Shown: one piece after another, positions 24,449 through 36,759 of the stretch | How the letters are laid out: the number at the start of each line of letters is the position of its first letter | How positions within the stretch are numbered: the stretch's first letter is position 1 | DNA from: Ampelocalamus luodianensis | Taxonomy: Eukaryota > Streptophyta > Magnoliopsida > Poales > Poaceae | NCBI GenBank assembly: GCA_036346255.1 | Contig: CM070634.1 | Span: 83,951,020-84,015,019, forward strand | Direction of reading: 5' to 3' | Length of the DNA: 64,000 nucleotides | The notes under the pieces: model-generated | The model's input: the letters and a program-made list of their open reading frames with translations, nothing else | Databases searched by the model: none | What the model was told of the DNA's origin: nothing | Made by a program: the position numbers and the translations under genes

Positions 24449-25729
24449 CATAGCGACCGTGAAATCCTATGTTCTTTGAGGAGCCGATGTAATCCTTTAT
24501 AGTGTGCAAGGGAGCACCAATTCTTTTGTTTTGATTGCATCGGTATTTCCAATATAACTTGTGAGCCCCCTAGCAAGTGCTATCAGACGCTTGTACTAGG
24601 CAAGGAACCATCTCACAAGGCGGACTTAGCCCAATAGGGCTTTCTTGCTGAAAATGGTCAGATCTTGATTTACCCGCGGCATACCATAGGAAGTGTGCTA
24701 TTTGCAGGCCTCCGGAGGCTAACGGGCTAATCAAGTCGTGTGGGTAAAGTAGTACACCCTGCAGGTATCAATCTATTCGAATAGCCGTGTCCACGGTTAT
24801 GGACAACCGCTTGAGTTCGGGAGTTACTATTGTTAGACTTTTAATTAAAATTGTGGTTGAACTTGGTATTCGTCATGAACGGGATGTTCATGTGTTTAGT
24901 ACATCAAGGTGGGCTGCCACTTTGGTCTTTGTATGATTCAATTGTTTATTACTGAAATGCTTTACCACATGTTTTACTTCTACTTCAAATCTGATTTTAA
25001 ATGGGCACATGAAAAACTAGTATGTGTAGGATGTTAATTGTTGAGTCTCTTTTGCAAAACTAAACCAATATGAGCCATCCTTTGAATGACCCTTATGCAT
25101 AACTATTTTTATTTGTGTAAGACTTGCGAGTACACTTGTACTCAGCCAGATGTTTGCTGGCCTTTTCAGGTGAGGAAGATTATGAGTATGACGATCTCGC
25201 TAGTGTTGACTTGGGTGACACTAATGAGTAGTGTGCTACCATTTAACTCCCAGTCGGTTGCCGATGGGTGATGGGCATACCACTGCTGGACTTTTGCTTT
25301 ATCTATTTACTTCCGCTGCTACTTGGTACTTTACTTGAATTTGACCGGTCGGCCGTATGTAATAAGCTGTAGACTTTGACTATTATGCAGTATGTCTTTT
25401 TATCTCTTATTGTATGCGTTGTATGGATGTAATCAACGTTGGATGAGGGTATGAGTATATTGGTCATTGATCTTGTGAGCCAATATATGTCATACTCGTC
25501 GTTGATGAATTCCCATTTAACTCACTAAGTGTAGTGCTTCGAATCGAGGGAGAATCGACAATCATGTAGCGCTCGCAAGGGAGCAGCGCATGATCGTTGA
25601 GGCTCTAGTATTCGCTAAGCCTCTCACTTGGATAGAGTTAAATTGAATTATTTATCGAGACCGTAATTATGTCCCTAAGACCTTGTCTAATCTCGGTCTT
25701 ATGGAGATAATTACGGGTCCCCACAGCGT

Positions 25730-25741
25730 TGGTATCGAGCC
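25730..25741 (+). other. primer-binding site of element A (one base lost)
   Basis: TGGTATCGAGCC, the initiator tRNA-Met complement TGGTATCAGAGCC lacking one A. It starts 5 bases after the LTR end. Confidence 0.85.
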
Positions 25742-25937
25742 ATACCGATCAGTAGGTTAGAGGTAGCACCGCGTTAGAGTCGATAAGCCTTCCGAGTCAA
25801 AATATTTTGAAATTATCAAATTACTTTTAGAAAGTTTAAGTTAAGAATATCTTTTATTCCTTATCCATCTTAGTATCTTTTCCTCCCGATCCTATTTTGG
25901 TTTATGAAACTAACTTACCTTGCCTTCTTGCCTTTAG

Positions 25938-26650
25938 ATGAACCCTCAGTTCCTTGTCCGGAAACTCAAGTGAAGGAGTGGATGGATACCCGTTGCTACG
26001 AGACATGATGTGGAGGGCGAACTTCACATATCAGCCCACTTATTCCATCTACCGCGTGATCGAGGACCGGAATGGAGGAATTTATGGCGATGTGATATCG
26101 CTGCGGACAAGTCACGGGAGCATACCTTACCGCTTCCAGCGCGTGGTACTTCGAGGCCATGGCGTTACAAGAAGTGGCTTTGGTGGCCATGAGTCGTCTT
26201 CGCTACGACCGACGAGTTAGCCCAGCCCCATATGATCACTTCCGATGCGCGCGCGCCGCTAGGGGCGTGAACTCGCTTGCTAGGATCCGCTTTGAGGAGG
26301 ACCCCCAAGTCAGGCAGTTGGCGAGATTGGTTCATGTAATGGACCAAATGCATCGCTGCATAATGCATGAGTTATGGGAGACGCGTCGACGTCTCATTAT
26401 AGCTCAAGAGCATTTGCAGCTTATGCATGACATGAGGCTAATTCGTCCGGATGTGCTGTATGGCGCTAATGAGGTTTCACCGTACATTTCAGCGCCGCCG
26501 GACTATCGTCTCCCTGAAGTAGGAGGTCATATCATCGGCGTAGGATCCCCCTTACGCCTCACCAACCCGGGAGATCCGGAAGATACAGGATCCCCTGGAT
26601 ACCAACTGCTCGATGACTTTCCGTTGAACTTTGACCGGAATAATATCTAG
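25938..26650 (+). pseudogene. orf0 of element A, frameshifted
   Basis: The start at 25938 lies directly behind TTGCCTTTAG, as in B and C. The first eight codons match B, then a frameshift leads to a stop after KLK. Later pieces resume in other frames: MMWRANFTYQPTYSIYR near 26007 and a 163-codon block 26159-26650 with QEVALVAMSRLRYD, EDPQVRQLARLVHVMDQM, HELWETRRRLI and the terminal FPLNFDRNNI. It is colinear with the 242-aa protein of element B, with at least three lesions. Function unknown. Confidence 0.85.
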
Positions 26651-26935
26651 GCTGTTAGGGCAGGGAGCTCTATGTTTGAGCGTGTATCCTTAGGATTATG
26701 TAATAGGGTAGTAGATGTCGAACCGTTATGTTTCATTTCCAAAAACTACTATTTCAGTTGTAATCTTAAGCCTGCGGGCGCTTATGTACGGTGTTGTATC
26801 GATTCGGTTTTATGTTGATTAATGTTCGGTGTTCCATTTGATGTTACAATTTTCTTGCTTTCTGATATTGATTGTGCATGTACAGCCAAGTAATGGCTTT
26901 TGTCTTATTTACTAACCATCCTTGCCCAATACAGG

Positions 26936-29900
26936 ATGACAGGACCGACTCACGCGATCGGAGCCTGCGCGCGAGGCTCCCCATCCCCATCTAGGGCACC
27001 ACGTCTAGCACCTCTAAGCGATTTCTACGATCAGGGACAGTCATCCCAGCAGCCGTCTGGGCATGGCGAGCCCTCTCAGCAGCCGTCCCAGCAGGGTGGA
27101 CCGCCTGAGGAGGTGCTCCCTCCGCTGCCATCCATGGTCGAGTTTATGATGATGATTCAGCGCAACCGGATGGACCGCACCGGATGCTTGAGGCGATCGT
27201 GGCGCAACACCGCTCCGCCTCCGTTCCGATAGGAGGGGCTGCCCCGCACCGAGCGTCCGGAGGTCTCGCTGAGTTCCAGCGGACCAACCCTCCGACATTT
27301 GCGGGCGGCAAGGACCCGATGGAGGCAGAAGACTGGCTGCACAACATTGAGAAGAAGCTGAACATTGCGCAGTGTACCGGAGTTGAGAGAGTCTTGTTTG
27401 CCAGCTATCAGTTGGCAGGTGCGGCGAGCGCGTGGTGGGATAGTTATTCCGCCATGCAGCCCGCTGGTCACGTCCCGACTTGGGACGAATTCAGGGACGC
27501 GTTCCGAGAGGCCCATATACCGGAGGGAGTGCTGCTTATCAAGCAGCAGCAGTTCCTTGCCTTGAGACAGGGGTGGAGGACAGTCACTAAATACCTGCAT
27601 GATTTCAACTACGGCGGGTATGCTCGGACGACGCCTCGGCAGACGCTTCGTCGCCGAATGAGTTCTTTCATGGATCGCCGAGGAGTTGCGGCTTGTCTTA
27701 GCCGCACATGATTTCGTGGAGCTTCCAAAGATCCGGTCAACAAGGCGATAGTGGTGGAGCATGAGAGCATGACAGTGGATGAGTCGAGGAAGAGGAGGAA
27801 GGCCTTCCAGACGGCAGTGGCGAGTGGCGCTTTCCTGTGCCACGCCAGACTACCTCGTGCACCTCGTGCCCCAGCCTTCAAGACCATCGAGGTCTCCCGT
27901 GGCACCTCCACGACCTTCTCCACCGACACCAGAAAGACGGGGCCGAGACCACAGATCGGGGGCATACAAGCCGGCGTCATTTGTTTCCATCAGGCCGCCA
28001 GGCCACTATGCTGCAATGCCTCGCTAAGCGGCGAGGATGCCCGGACGTACTCGCTCCAATACCACCACCCAGCTCCAAATGAGGCCACCGCCAACACCAC
28101 AGAGAGCAGCACCTACTCCACCCCAGCATGCACGTGGTCGCGTCAACCACGTCTCCGCAGAGGAGGCGACCGACGCACCTGACGTTGTGCTAGGTACACT
28201 TCTTGTTAATTCATGTCCTGCATCGGTTCTATTTGATTCTGGAGCATCTCATTCATTTATTAAAAACGAGTATGCTGAAATTAACCAATTCAAGATACAT
28301 ACACTACACCCACCTTATCATATTCAGTCCCCAAGGTCGGTCTTTTACACCGATCAAGTCTGCAGGGGCGTAAAAATTGAAATACAAAATGTTAACTTTT
28401 CAGCAAACTTAATAGTGATAAGTTCTATGGGCATTGATATTATCTTAGGGATGGATTGGTTATCTAAGAATCAGGGGAAGATTGATTGTGCCCAGCGGTC
28501 TATCTCAGTGACTAGCGAGGACGGCACCCAGGTCGTCTTTGCACCTGTAGTGGGTAGTTCTCACCTATATGCTTTAGAGGCGAGTACCTCTCTCGCGCTA
28601 GAGGAGGTACCAATAGTGAGTGAGTATCCTGATGTGTTCCCTGAAGAACTTCCAGGCATGCCCCCTGACCGAGAGGTAGAGTTTGTCATTGAGCTTGCAC
28701 CCGGTACCGCGCCCATCTCAAAAAGGCCGTATCGGATGCCGCCCAATGAGCTAGCTGAATTGAAAGAACAACTTAAGGAGTTGCAAGACAAGGGTTTCAT
28801 CAGGCCTAGCTCCTCGCCTTGGGGATGCCCGGCTCTCTTTGTCAAGAAGAAAGACAAGAGTCTACGGATGTGTGTTGACTACCGTCCGTTGAATGAGGTC
28901 ACCATCAAGAACAAGTATCAGCTCATGCGATCGATGACCTATTTGATCAGCTTAGTGGAGCTCGGTGTTCTCCAAAATTGACTTGAGGTTAGGCTACCAT
29001 CAGATTAAAGTTAGAACCGAGGACATTCAAAGACCCCTTCTCTAATCATTACGCTTTACGAGTACACGGTCATGTCCTTTGGTTTGACCAATGCCCGACT
29101 TATTTCATGAACCTCATGAATTCGGTGTTCATGGAATACTTAGATCGGTTTGTAGTGGTTTTCATTGACGATATCCTTATCTACTCTAAGTCCGACCTTG
29201 AGCACGAGCAACATTTGAGACTTGTGTTAGAAAAGCTTCACACCATCACCGTGACGCCAAATTCAAAGAAATGTGAGTGTTGGCTTGAGAGGTTAGTTTC
29301 TTGGGACATATCCTATCTAAAGGCGGTGTCATTGTTGATCCTAGTAAGGTACGAGATGTCCTTGAATGGAAGCAACCTAAGAGCGCCACCGACATTCGTA
29401 GTTTTCTTGGACTTATGGATACTACCATAGGTTCATCAAGAATTTCTCAAAAATCGCGAAGCCTATGACCCAACTTCTAAAGAAAGAAAAGAAATTTGAG
29501 TGGACAGCAGAATGCGAATAAAGTTTCCAAACCCTGAAAGAATGCCTGACAGAAGCTCCCGTACTTGTTCTGCCAGACATTCATAAGAGCTTTGATATCT
29601 ACTGTGATGCGTCTCGCCATGGGCTCGGTTGTGTGCTTATGCAAGACGGCCGAGTGGTGGCCTACGCGTCAAGGCAATTGAGGCCCCATGAGGCCAATTA
29701 TCCCACACACGACCTAGAGCTCGCGACTGTAGTTCATGCCTTGAAGATTTGGCGGCATTACCTCATCGGTAATCGTTGCGAGATCTACACCGACCATAAG
29801 AGCCTTAAATATATTTTCACCCAAGCCGACCTGAATTTGAGACAAAGAAGATGGCTTGAGTTGATTAAAGATTACGATATGGGACTCCGTTATCATCCAG

Positions 29901-31487
29901 GGAAGGCTAATGTCGTGGCCGACGCATTGAGCAGAAAATCTCAGTGCAACTGTTTGTCGGTAACTCCTTTTCTCGCGAGCTTATGTGCCGCATTGCAAGG
30001 CCCGCACTGGAGATAGTTGAAGAAGGTTAGCTTGCAGCCCTCGGTGTGACTTGCACACTTGAGGACCAGATTAGGAAGCCTAAAACTGATTTAGAAGTGG
30101 CTCAAATTTTAGAACTAATGAAACAAGGCAAGGCTAAATGTTTTAAGCAAGATGCACAAGGTACTTTATGGTTTGGAAACCGTATGGTGGTACCATTTGA
30201 TCGCCACTTGAGGGAATTGATCCTCAAGGAGGCTCATAACTCAAAATTCTCTATCCACCCCGGGAGTACGAAAATGTATCAAGATTTGAAAAAGAAACTG
30301 TGGTGGAGCCGAATGAAGCGGCACGTTGCACAGTATGTGGCCGAGTGCGATCTATGTCAAAGAGTCAAGGCTGAGCATTTGAAGCCAGCTGGTGCTCTAG
30401 ATCCCCTGCCCATTCCCCAGTGGAAATGGGAAGAAGTTGGCATGGATTTTATATCACCGGCCTTTCTAGAACTAAAATTGGATTTGATTCTATATGGGTG
30501 ATTATGGATCGTTTAACCATGGTTGCCCATTTTATTCCTGTCAAGACCACTTACACCGGGGCCAAACTAGCAGAACTTTATATTTCCAGAATTGTTTGTC
30601 TCCATGGTGTACCAAAGGTGATTGTTTCGGATAGAGGTCCCCAATTCACCTCTCATTTCTGGAACTACTTGCATCAAGCAATGGGACCCAACCTATCTTT
30701 TAGCTCCGCTTATCACCCGCAAACGGATGGACAAACTGAGAGGGTAAACCAAGTTTTGGAAGACCTTCTCCGGGCTTGCGTGTTATCCTACGGCGACAGT
30801 TGGGAAAAATGTTTACCGTTTGCCGAGTTCTCATACAACAACAGCTTCCAATCCAGTATTCAGATGTCACCATTCGAAGCATTGTATGGGAGAGCTTGTA
30901 GAACACCGTTGAACTGGTCCGAAGCCGGGGAGAGGCCATTCTATGGCCCAACCTTGGTGGAAGATGCCGAAGAACAAGTTCGTGTCATTCGCGAACGGCT
31001 TAGGACGGCTCAATCACGTCAGAAGTCGTATGCCGACCGTCCTCGTCGCGAGTTGAGTTTCGAAGTGGACGATCATGTTTATCTTAAAGTCTCTCCTATG
31101 AAAGGAGTTCGTCGCTTCCAAATCAAAGGTAAATTAGCACCTCGCTATATTGGACCTTTCCGTATTCTAGCTAAGTTGGGATCGGTGGCATACCAGTTGG
31201 AGTTGCCACCAGCACTCTCAGACGTGCATAACGTCTTCCATGTCTCACAACTCAAGAAATGTCTTCGAGTCCCAACAGAAGCAACCGAGTTGGATAAACT
31301 CGACTTGCAACCCGATCTATCTTATCGAGAGAGCCCGATTCGTATCCTTGAGGAAACCGAGCGTAAGACTAGGAAGCGTAACATTACGTTCGTCAAGGTC
31401 CAATGGAGCAACCACACGGAAGATGAAGCGACTTGGGAACGTGAACACCGGATGCGAGCAGCATATCCAGAACTCTTCTCTACATGA
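26936..31487 (+). pseudogene. gag-pol of element A, multiple frameshifts
   Basis: Gag begins ATGACAGGACC behind CCAATACAG (26936). A first frameshift lies near 27190. The gag core (EAEDWLHNIEKKL, 27320-27360) runs to about 27600, then the frame breaks again. The CCHC zinc knuckle (near 27980-28020) is destroyed. The protease motif FDSGASHSFI is near 28230. RT starts in frame (CVDYRPLNEV, 28869), shifts near 28925, and keeps FIDDILIYS (29161-29187) in a later piece. RNase H (29600-29940; YTDHKSL, ADALSR) is mostly open. Integrase has an HHCC zinc domain (30235-30360) and a D,D,E core split by a frameshift near 30460 (SDRGPQF and HPQTDGQTERVNQ). It ends with a chromodomain-like tail (QWSNHTEDEATWERE). 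It cannot yield a full polyprotein. Confidence 0.93.
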
Positions 31488-31644
31488 AGTGCTTTCTTAT
31501 CAAGAAAGGAAAGGTAAAACATATTAATGAAAATTTTAACGTGTCAACACTATCTTTGAAAGAAATCAAGACAACATAAATTATAACTTCTAATGAAAGC
31601 TTTCTAATTCTTCTCCACCCAGATCTCGGGTCGAGATCTTTTGT

Positions 31645-31656
31645 AAGGGGGGGAGG
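31645..31656 (+). other. polypurine tract of element A
   Basis: AAGGGGGGGAGG just before the 3' LTR (31659), the plus-strand primer for reverse transcription. Confidence 0.85.
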
Positions 31657-31658
31657 TT

Positions 31659-34600
31659 TGTCACAGCCCCAACTAATTAAATTGGATTAATATGTATTTT
31701 ACTAACATGCATTATCAAATTCAAATCATTTCATAATATATTGCACTTGGAAAATCTGTTAAAAATATGAACATACCCTTCAAAGTTTGAATTTCAATTC
31801 AAATCAGTAATAAAAAGTTTTGATCATCATCTGGAACCAATTTATTCAAATACTAAATTATTTATTGTGAATTAATATAATTTTTCCAAAATTTTTGGGA
31901 CTAGTTTGAACCTCATTAAAATTCAAACAACATTCATAGACATACGACATGTTTGAATTTAAATATCACAAACTATCTTATGAACAGTAGTGTTTTATAA
32001 TTTTTATGGGAACTATATCTTCCCAGGAACCCCCACAAATTATTTAAGGATTTTATGAAATTTATTTCTATTTATAAAGCTCTGGTCAAAGTTGTAACTC
32101 TAATTTAATTCTCAGTCAAAACACTAAACCTAAACCCCAGCTACTGTTCCTCCGACCGCGCCCGAAGTCGCGCGGTCAAGCCCAATCAACTAGATGCACC
32201 TCACGTGAGCCGTCCGATTGAAAACGAACGCACCAGATGGCGTACCCCTTCGCCCCCGCGCCACTAAACCTCTTTAAACCTCAACCTTCCGATCGAGATC
32301 TAGCGGCCGCTATTGGACCACGTCCTCCCTCCTACGCGCAAACAGAGAGCCGCTGACCGGTGGGCCCGGGCTGTCAGCTTCGTCTTCCTCCCGTCGTGTC
32401 TGCTCAGAACACCAGCGCCACGCGGCCGCGCCGCTCTGCTCCCGCCCGTTGCAGCTCCGTTAGTGCCGTGTGTTGCCGCCGCATGCAACCACTCCTGGAG
32501 CTCCCTCACTTCACGCCGCCTCCAGTGCCGTCATCGCCCGAGCATAACATCCCCTTGGCACCCCTCCTTCTCCCTCACTTCTCCTCGGTTGACAGGGGAG
32601 AGGGAAGCCAGCTTGAGCTCGTCTCTAGGGTAAGCTCCAACCGGGTGGTGCCTTTCTCCTTCCTGTTCAATGCCATCTCCATTTTTGCTAAGCTCAGCTC
32701 TTGTTCTTGCTTGTAGCCTCGGGTTCACCTTCGTGCCCTCGGCTGTTCCAGAGCGCGCTCTCGAAGACACCTCGTGCTGTTCCTCACCTCCAGGAGGTAT
32801 GGCCCTCAACCGAGCGCGTCATATCGCGTGCCTTAGGCCACTGGTCATTTCCCCTAACTTTATTTTGGCAATGCACGACAGGTGTGCGTGTATTCGAAGA
32901 TTGGACCTTTTCGGACTGAGTAGAACTCTTCGTCTCCTACCTTGCTCCGGTAAGGCATTCCCTAATTGCTTGACATGACACCATCTCTATGGCATATCTT
33001 AGCTATACCGACCATCCCTTGTCTTCCTTTTGCTTAGGGAGACTCCTCCTCGCGAAGCCGTGCCGCCGCTACTTCTTCTCCGGCGCCGACGCAGCCCCAG
33101 CCGCTCTGAGATTCCCCGAGCACCTTCCTCCGCTCAGGTAGCTTCTAGTTAGTCTATAGGACCTGGGCACACGCTTGATTCTCGCTGCGGAGCTCTCCTT
33201 TGCCAAATGCATTTTTGCCGTATCTAGCGCCGCCGCTCGACTCCGGCTAGCCGACGTTCTGGGCCGGCGCAGTCGTCGAGGCTAACCTCGTTAGGAGCGC
33301 ATTGCTATTTTACATATGTACCGGCCCTTGGTTAGCGCCGCGTGGCGGATCGCGCGCGCAAGCCGCAACCGCACGGGGCGTTGTCGTCTCGACCGCACCT
33401 CAGGCTGGGAGGTTATGGCAAATGACGGTTTTAGTCTCTGTAGCAGAGAGATTTATTTGGAGATTAATCCATTTAAAACCATTATTTTACAATAGGAAAA
33501 GGGCTGATAACTTCAAAAATACATAAGTAATTATTGGAACCTCCAAAAACAGTGAGACCACTTCTAATAATTTTCATTTTCAGTGAACTTAATTCTAAAA
33601 ATGGTCTCCATATTACCTCTGTCATAGAAACTATATTCGGGAGAATATACCCCTTAACTCCATTATTTTTATACTATAAAAGGCTGATAACTTTGAAAAT
33701 CAATAACTAAATCATAAAAACTCCAAAAAGGACAAACTCAACTGTTTTTAACTTATAATAATATTGCCTATTTATCTATGTAATCCATGTACTCACCACT
33801 ATTCTACAAAATTTCACTTCATAATTAAATTACATAATGACGGCTTATTTAAATCTGAAATTCAAACCATTATAACTTTCACATGCTAAATCAAAATGAA
33901 ATAATTCTTTCACCAAAAATCATTTAAAATCATGACCTAACTACTGTAGAAAAATCATGCATTTTTGAGCATGTTGGTTTTGAGTTGTTTTCTCGAGATT
34001 TATTTGATGTTATAATTATATAGATCCGAGCATATTGATATCGACACTTACGGTACTGAGCGAGCAGCTCTGTACCAGCAAGGCAAGCATCATTTGAACT
34101 TTCTTTTGCATCATATTTGATCCCAGTTTTGGTTAAGATAGTGCAATGATAATTGCTTGCATGCTATTTTGATTATGTCAATATTTTTGTGATGTGTAGT
34201 TTAGTTATGTCCTATGCTTGGGGTTAATCTTGAATTATGCCAACTCCTATATGCTTAAGATAGGATGTGTGAATTATGGGTTATAGAATTGCTTAGCCAT
34301 GCAAGTCTAGATACGGTAGTTCGATCGTCGGGAATAACCCGGCGGTTTTGGGATACACACAACTCTTACTTTATGTTTTTACTTCAGATCTTTGTAGCTG
34401 TTTTATGAGCTAAACTTTGTCATTTTTTTAAAATGAGATTTGGTCTGGACAAGTGTTGGTTAGTGATGGTGTCTTTGCGCACGAGAATTGGGTATGTGGA
34501 ATGACTTGTCTGGACAATTGAGGACCGAACTTTGGTAACGTCGTTAATTCAAGTACACTCGTCTTTGCCACACGCGGTTGGGAGCCGTATGGTTAAGTAG

Positions 34601-35920
34601 GGGTTTATTGTGTTAAGTCCTTGGTGGTGTAAGGGGCATAGCGACCGTGAAATCCTATGTTCTTTGAGGAGCCGATGTAATCCTTTATAGTGTGCAAGGG
34701 AGCACCAATTTTTTTGTTTTGATTGCATCGGTATTTCCAATATAACTTGAGCCCCTAGCAAGTGCTATCGACGCTTGTACTAGGCAAGGAACCATCTCAC
34801 AAGGGGACTTAGCCCAATAGGGCTTTCTTGCTGAAAATGGTCAGTATCTTGATTTACCCGCCGCATACCATAGGAAGTGTGCTATTTCAGAGGCCTCTGG
34901 AGGCTTACGGGCTAATCAAGTCGTGTGGGTAAAGTAGTACACCCCTGCAGGGTATCAATCTATTCGAATAGCCGTGTCCACGGTTATGGACAACCGCTTG
35001 AGTTCGGGAGTTACTATTGTTAGACTTTTAATTAAAATTGTGGTTGAACTTGGTATTCGTCATGAACGGGATGTTCATTTGTTTAGTACATCAAGGTGGG
35101 CTGCCACTTTGGTCTTTGTATGATTCAATTGTTTATTACTGAAATGCTTTACTACATGTTTTACTTCTACTTCAAATCTGATTTTAAATGGGCACATGAA
35201 AAACTAGTATGTGTAGGATGTTAATTGTTGCGTCTCTTTCGCAAAACTAAACCAATATGAGCCATCCTTTGAATGACCCTTATGCATAACTATTTTTATT
35301 TGTGTAAGACTTGCAGTACACTTGTACTCGACCGGATGTTTGCTGGCCTTTTCAGGTGAGGAAGATTATGAGTATGACGATCTCGCTAGTGTTGACTTGG
35401 GTGACACTAATGAGTAGTGTGCTACCATTTAACTCCCAGTCGGTTGCCGATGGGTGATGGGCATACCACTGCTGGCCTTTTGCTTTATCTATTTACTTCC
35501 GCTGCTACTTGGTACTTTACTTGAATTTGGCCGGTCGGCCGTATGTAATAAGCTGTAGACTTTGACTATTATGCAGTATGTCTTTTTATCTCTTATTGTA
35601 TGTGTTGTATGGATGTAATCAACGTTGGATGAGGGTATGAGTATATTGGTCGTTGATCTTGGGAGCCAATATATGTCATACTCGTCGTTGATGAATTCCC
35701 ATTTAACTCACTAAGTGTAGTGCTTCGAATCGAGGGAGAATCGACAATCATGTAGCGCTCGCAAGGGAGCAGCGCGCATGATCGTTGAGGCTCTAGTATT
35801 CGGCTAAGCCTCTCACTTGGATAGAGTTAAATTGGAATTCATTTACCGGAGACCCGTAATTATGTCCCTAAGACCTTGTCTAATCTCGGTCTTATGGAGA
35901 TAATTACTAGGGTCCCCACA
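31659..35920 (+). repeat. 3' LTR of element A (4.26 kb)
   Basis: TGTCACAGCCCC to GGTCCCCACA. Compared with the 5' LTR it lacks solo LTR H and about 550 bp between GACGGTTTTAG and TCTCTGTAGC (junction near 33435), with a 2-bp microhomology. That deletion removes the first AT-rich tandem unit. Palindrome CTATTCGAATAG at 34960-34971. Confidence 0.93.
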
Positions 35921-35977
35921 GCATAGTCGAAGGAGGTTCGACTACACCCGCCTAGTCAAAGGTGTCTCCATTCCCAT

Positions 35978-36420
35978 CTACGCACAACACAAGCAACACA
36001 AAGTTTGATCAATAATACACTCCAAATCAAGAAATGCATGCGAACACGAGAAATTATAGCACACCTCGTCTGCCCAACAAGCCACGCTCTCCTTGACTTT
36101 GTTAATGGACAATGTCTTCCCTGTACCGGGGCACCCACACACATAGATGCTCCCAGCCTGCTCCTGCCCGACGCACGCCTTGCAGAAGTCAAGCACACGC
36201 CTTTGCTCACCGTCCCAGCAAACCAACTCACGCGAGGGCACCGTGGCTGGCTGAAATAGGAGTTTAGAGACTTGCCTCGTGGGTTCCACTTGGGCTTCTC
36301 GTCCATGACAAGGTCACTGTAGAGCCGCTTCCTGGAGGACTTGGGCGACGCCGAGAGCAGCTTCAGGGTGCCGACCTGCGAGATCGACCAGTTGGCGTGC
36401 GTTAGAAGGGACTACTAGAT
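35978..36420 (-). pseudogene. captured fragment of a CDC6-like replication-licensing ATPase
   Basis: The minus-strand coding runs from about 36420 (SPKSSRKRLYSDLV, EKPKWNPR) to about 35980. After an intron-like gap (GCAAGT...TTTCAG, about 36262-36235) it continues ELVCWDGEQRRVLDFCKACV and GSIYVCGCPGTGKTLSINKV. GCPGTGKT (36113-36136) is the Walker A motif of the AAA+ domain. CDC6 loads MCM helicase at origins. The exons between WNPR and the CRDGEQ-type motif, Walker B, the sensors and the winged-helix domain are all missing, so the fragment is non-functional. It lies in CACTA-2 to the right of element A. ORC1 is a related alternative, but the EQRRVLDFCKACV context favours CDC6. Confidence 0.8.
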
Positions 36421-36759
36421 GAAACGAAGTGGAGGAGGCCGGGGGTGACGAGGTCGTAAAAGGTCGGGGCGACAAAGTGGATGAGGACGAGGGCGATGAT
36501 GTCGGGGGAGCCCATGGCCTATGAGGTCGGGGGAGGCTGGCGACGACAAGGCTGGGGCGAGGTGGAGGAGGCCGCGGGCGACGAGCTTGGGGGAGGCCGG
36601 AGCATTAGGTTAGGGCGAGAGGGTGGCACTCGGTTAGAGGAGAGATGGTGGAGAAGGAGATGGAGGTGTGAGGTGTGAGGAGACTCGGTTAATATAAAGC
36701 GAGTTTCGGCAGCCCGCCCATTAAGTCCAAATTTTCGTTTTCCCACCCAACAAAACAAA
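36421..36759. other. CACTA-2 interior, GC-rich, unassigned
   Basis: Purine-rich GC sequence between the CDC6-like fragment and the right subterminal repeats. A minus-strand peptide starting MGSPDIIALVLIHFVAP is open but not recognised. Confidence 0.35.

Larger units (their letters stand above)
18468..25725 (+). repeat. 5' LTR of element A (4.8 kb without insert H)
   Basis: Starts TGTCACAGCCCC and ends GGGTCCCCACA. In order it holds: TATA box TATAAAG (18882-18888); intron-like 19439-19525; palindrome AGAGCGCGCTCT (19559-19570); degenerate ~180-bp AT-rich tandem units (about 20665-21200); solo LTR H (22011-24448); palindrome CTATTCGAATAG (24773-24784); hairpin GAGTAC/GTACTC (25128-25143) followed by CCTTTTCAG|GTGAGG (25161-25175). 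Confidence 0.93.
18468..35920 (+). mobile_element. gypsy element A (Tekay/Del-like chromovirus), complete ends, decayed coding region
   Basis: The 5' LTR (18468-25725, including solo LTR H) is followed by a PBS, orf0, gag-pol, a polypurine tract and the 3' LTR (31659-35920). The flanks GCCTA (18463-18467) and GCATA (35921-35925) fit a 5-bp TSD with one mutation. The domain order protease, RT, RNase H, integrase, chromodomain-like tail places it among chromoviruses, and the >4 kb LTRs fit Tekay/Del. The LTRs are very similar over the first ~1 kb (about nine differences by eye), so insertion was fairly recent, yet the coding region has many frameshifts. Confidence 0.92.

Noticed and set aside
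27157..27843. 228-codon minus-strand frame
   Set aside because: Antisense shadow of the gag region of element A, where the plus strand clearly encodes gag motifs.
35978..36420. Functional CDC6/ORC1-like ATPase gene
   Set aside because: Only the Walker A region and an upstream piece remain; everything downstream is missing.
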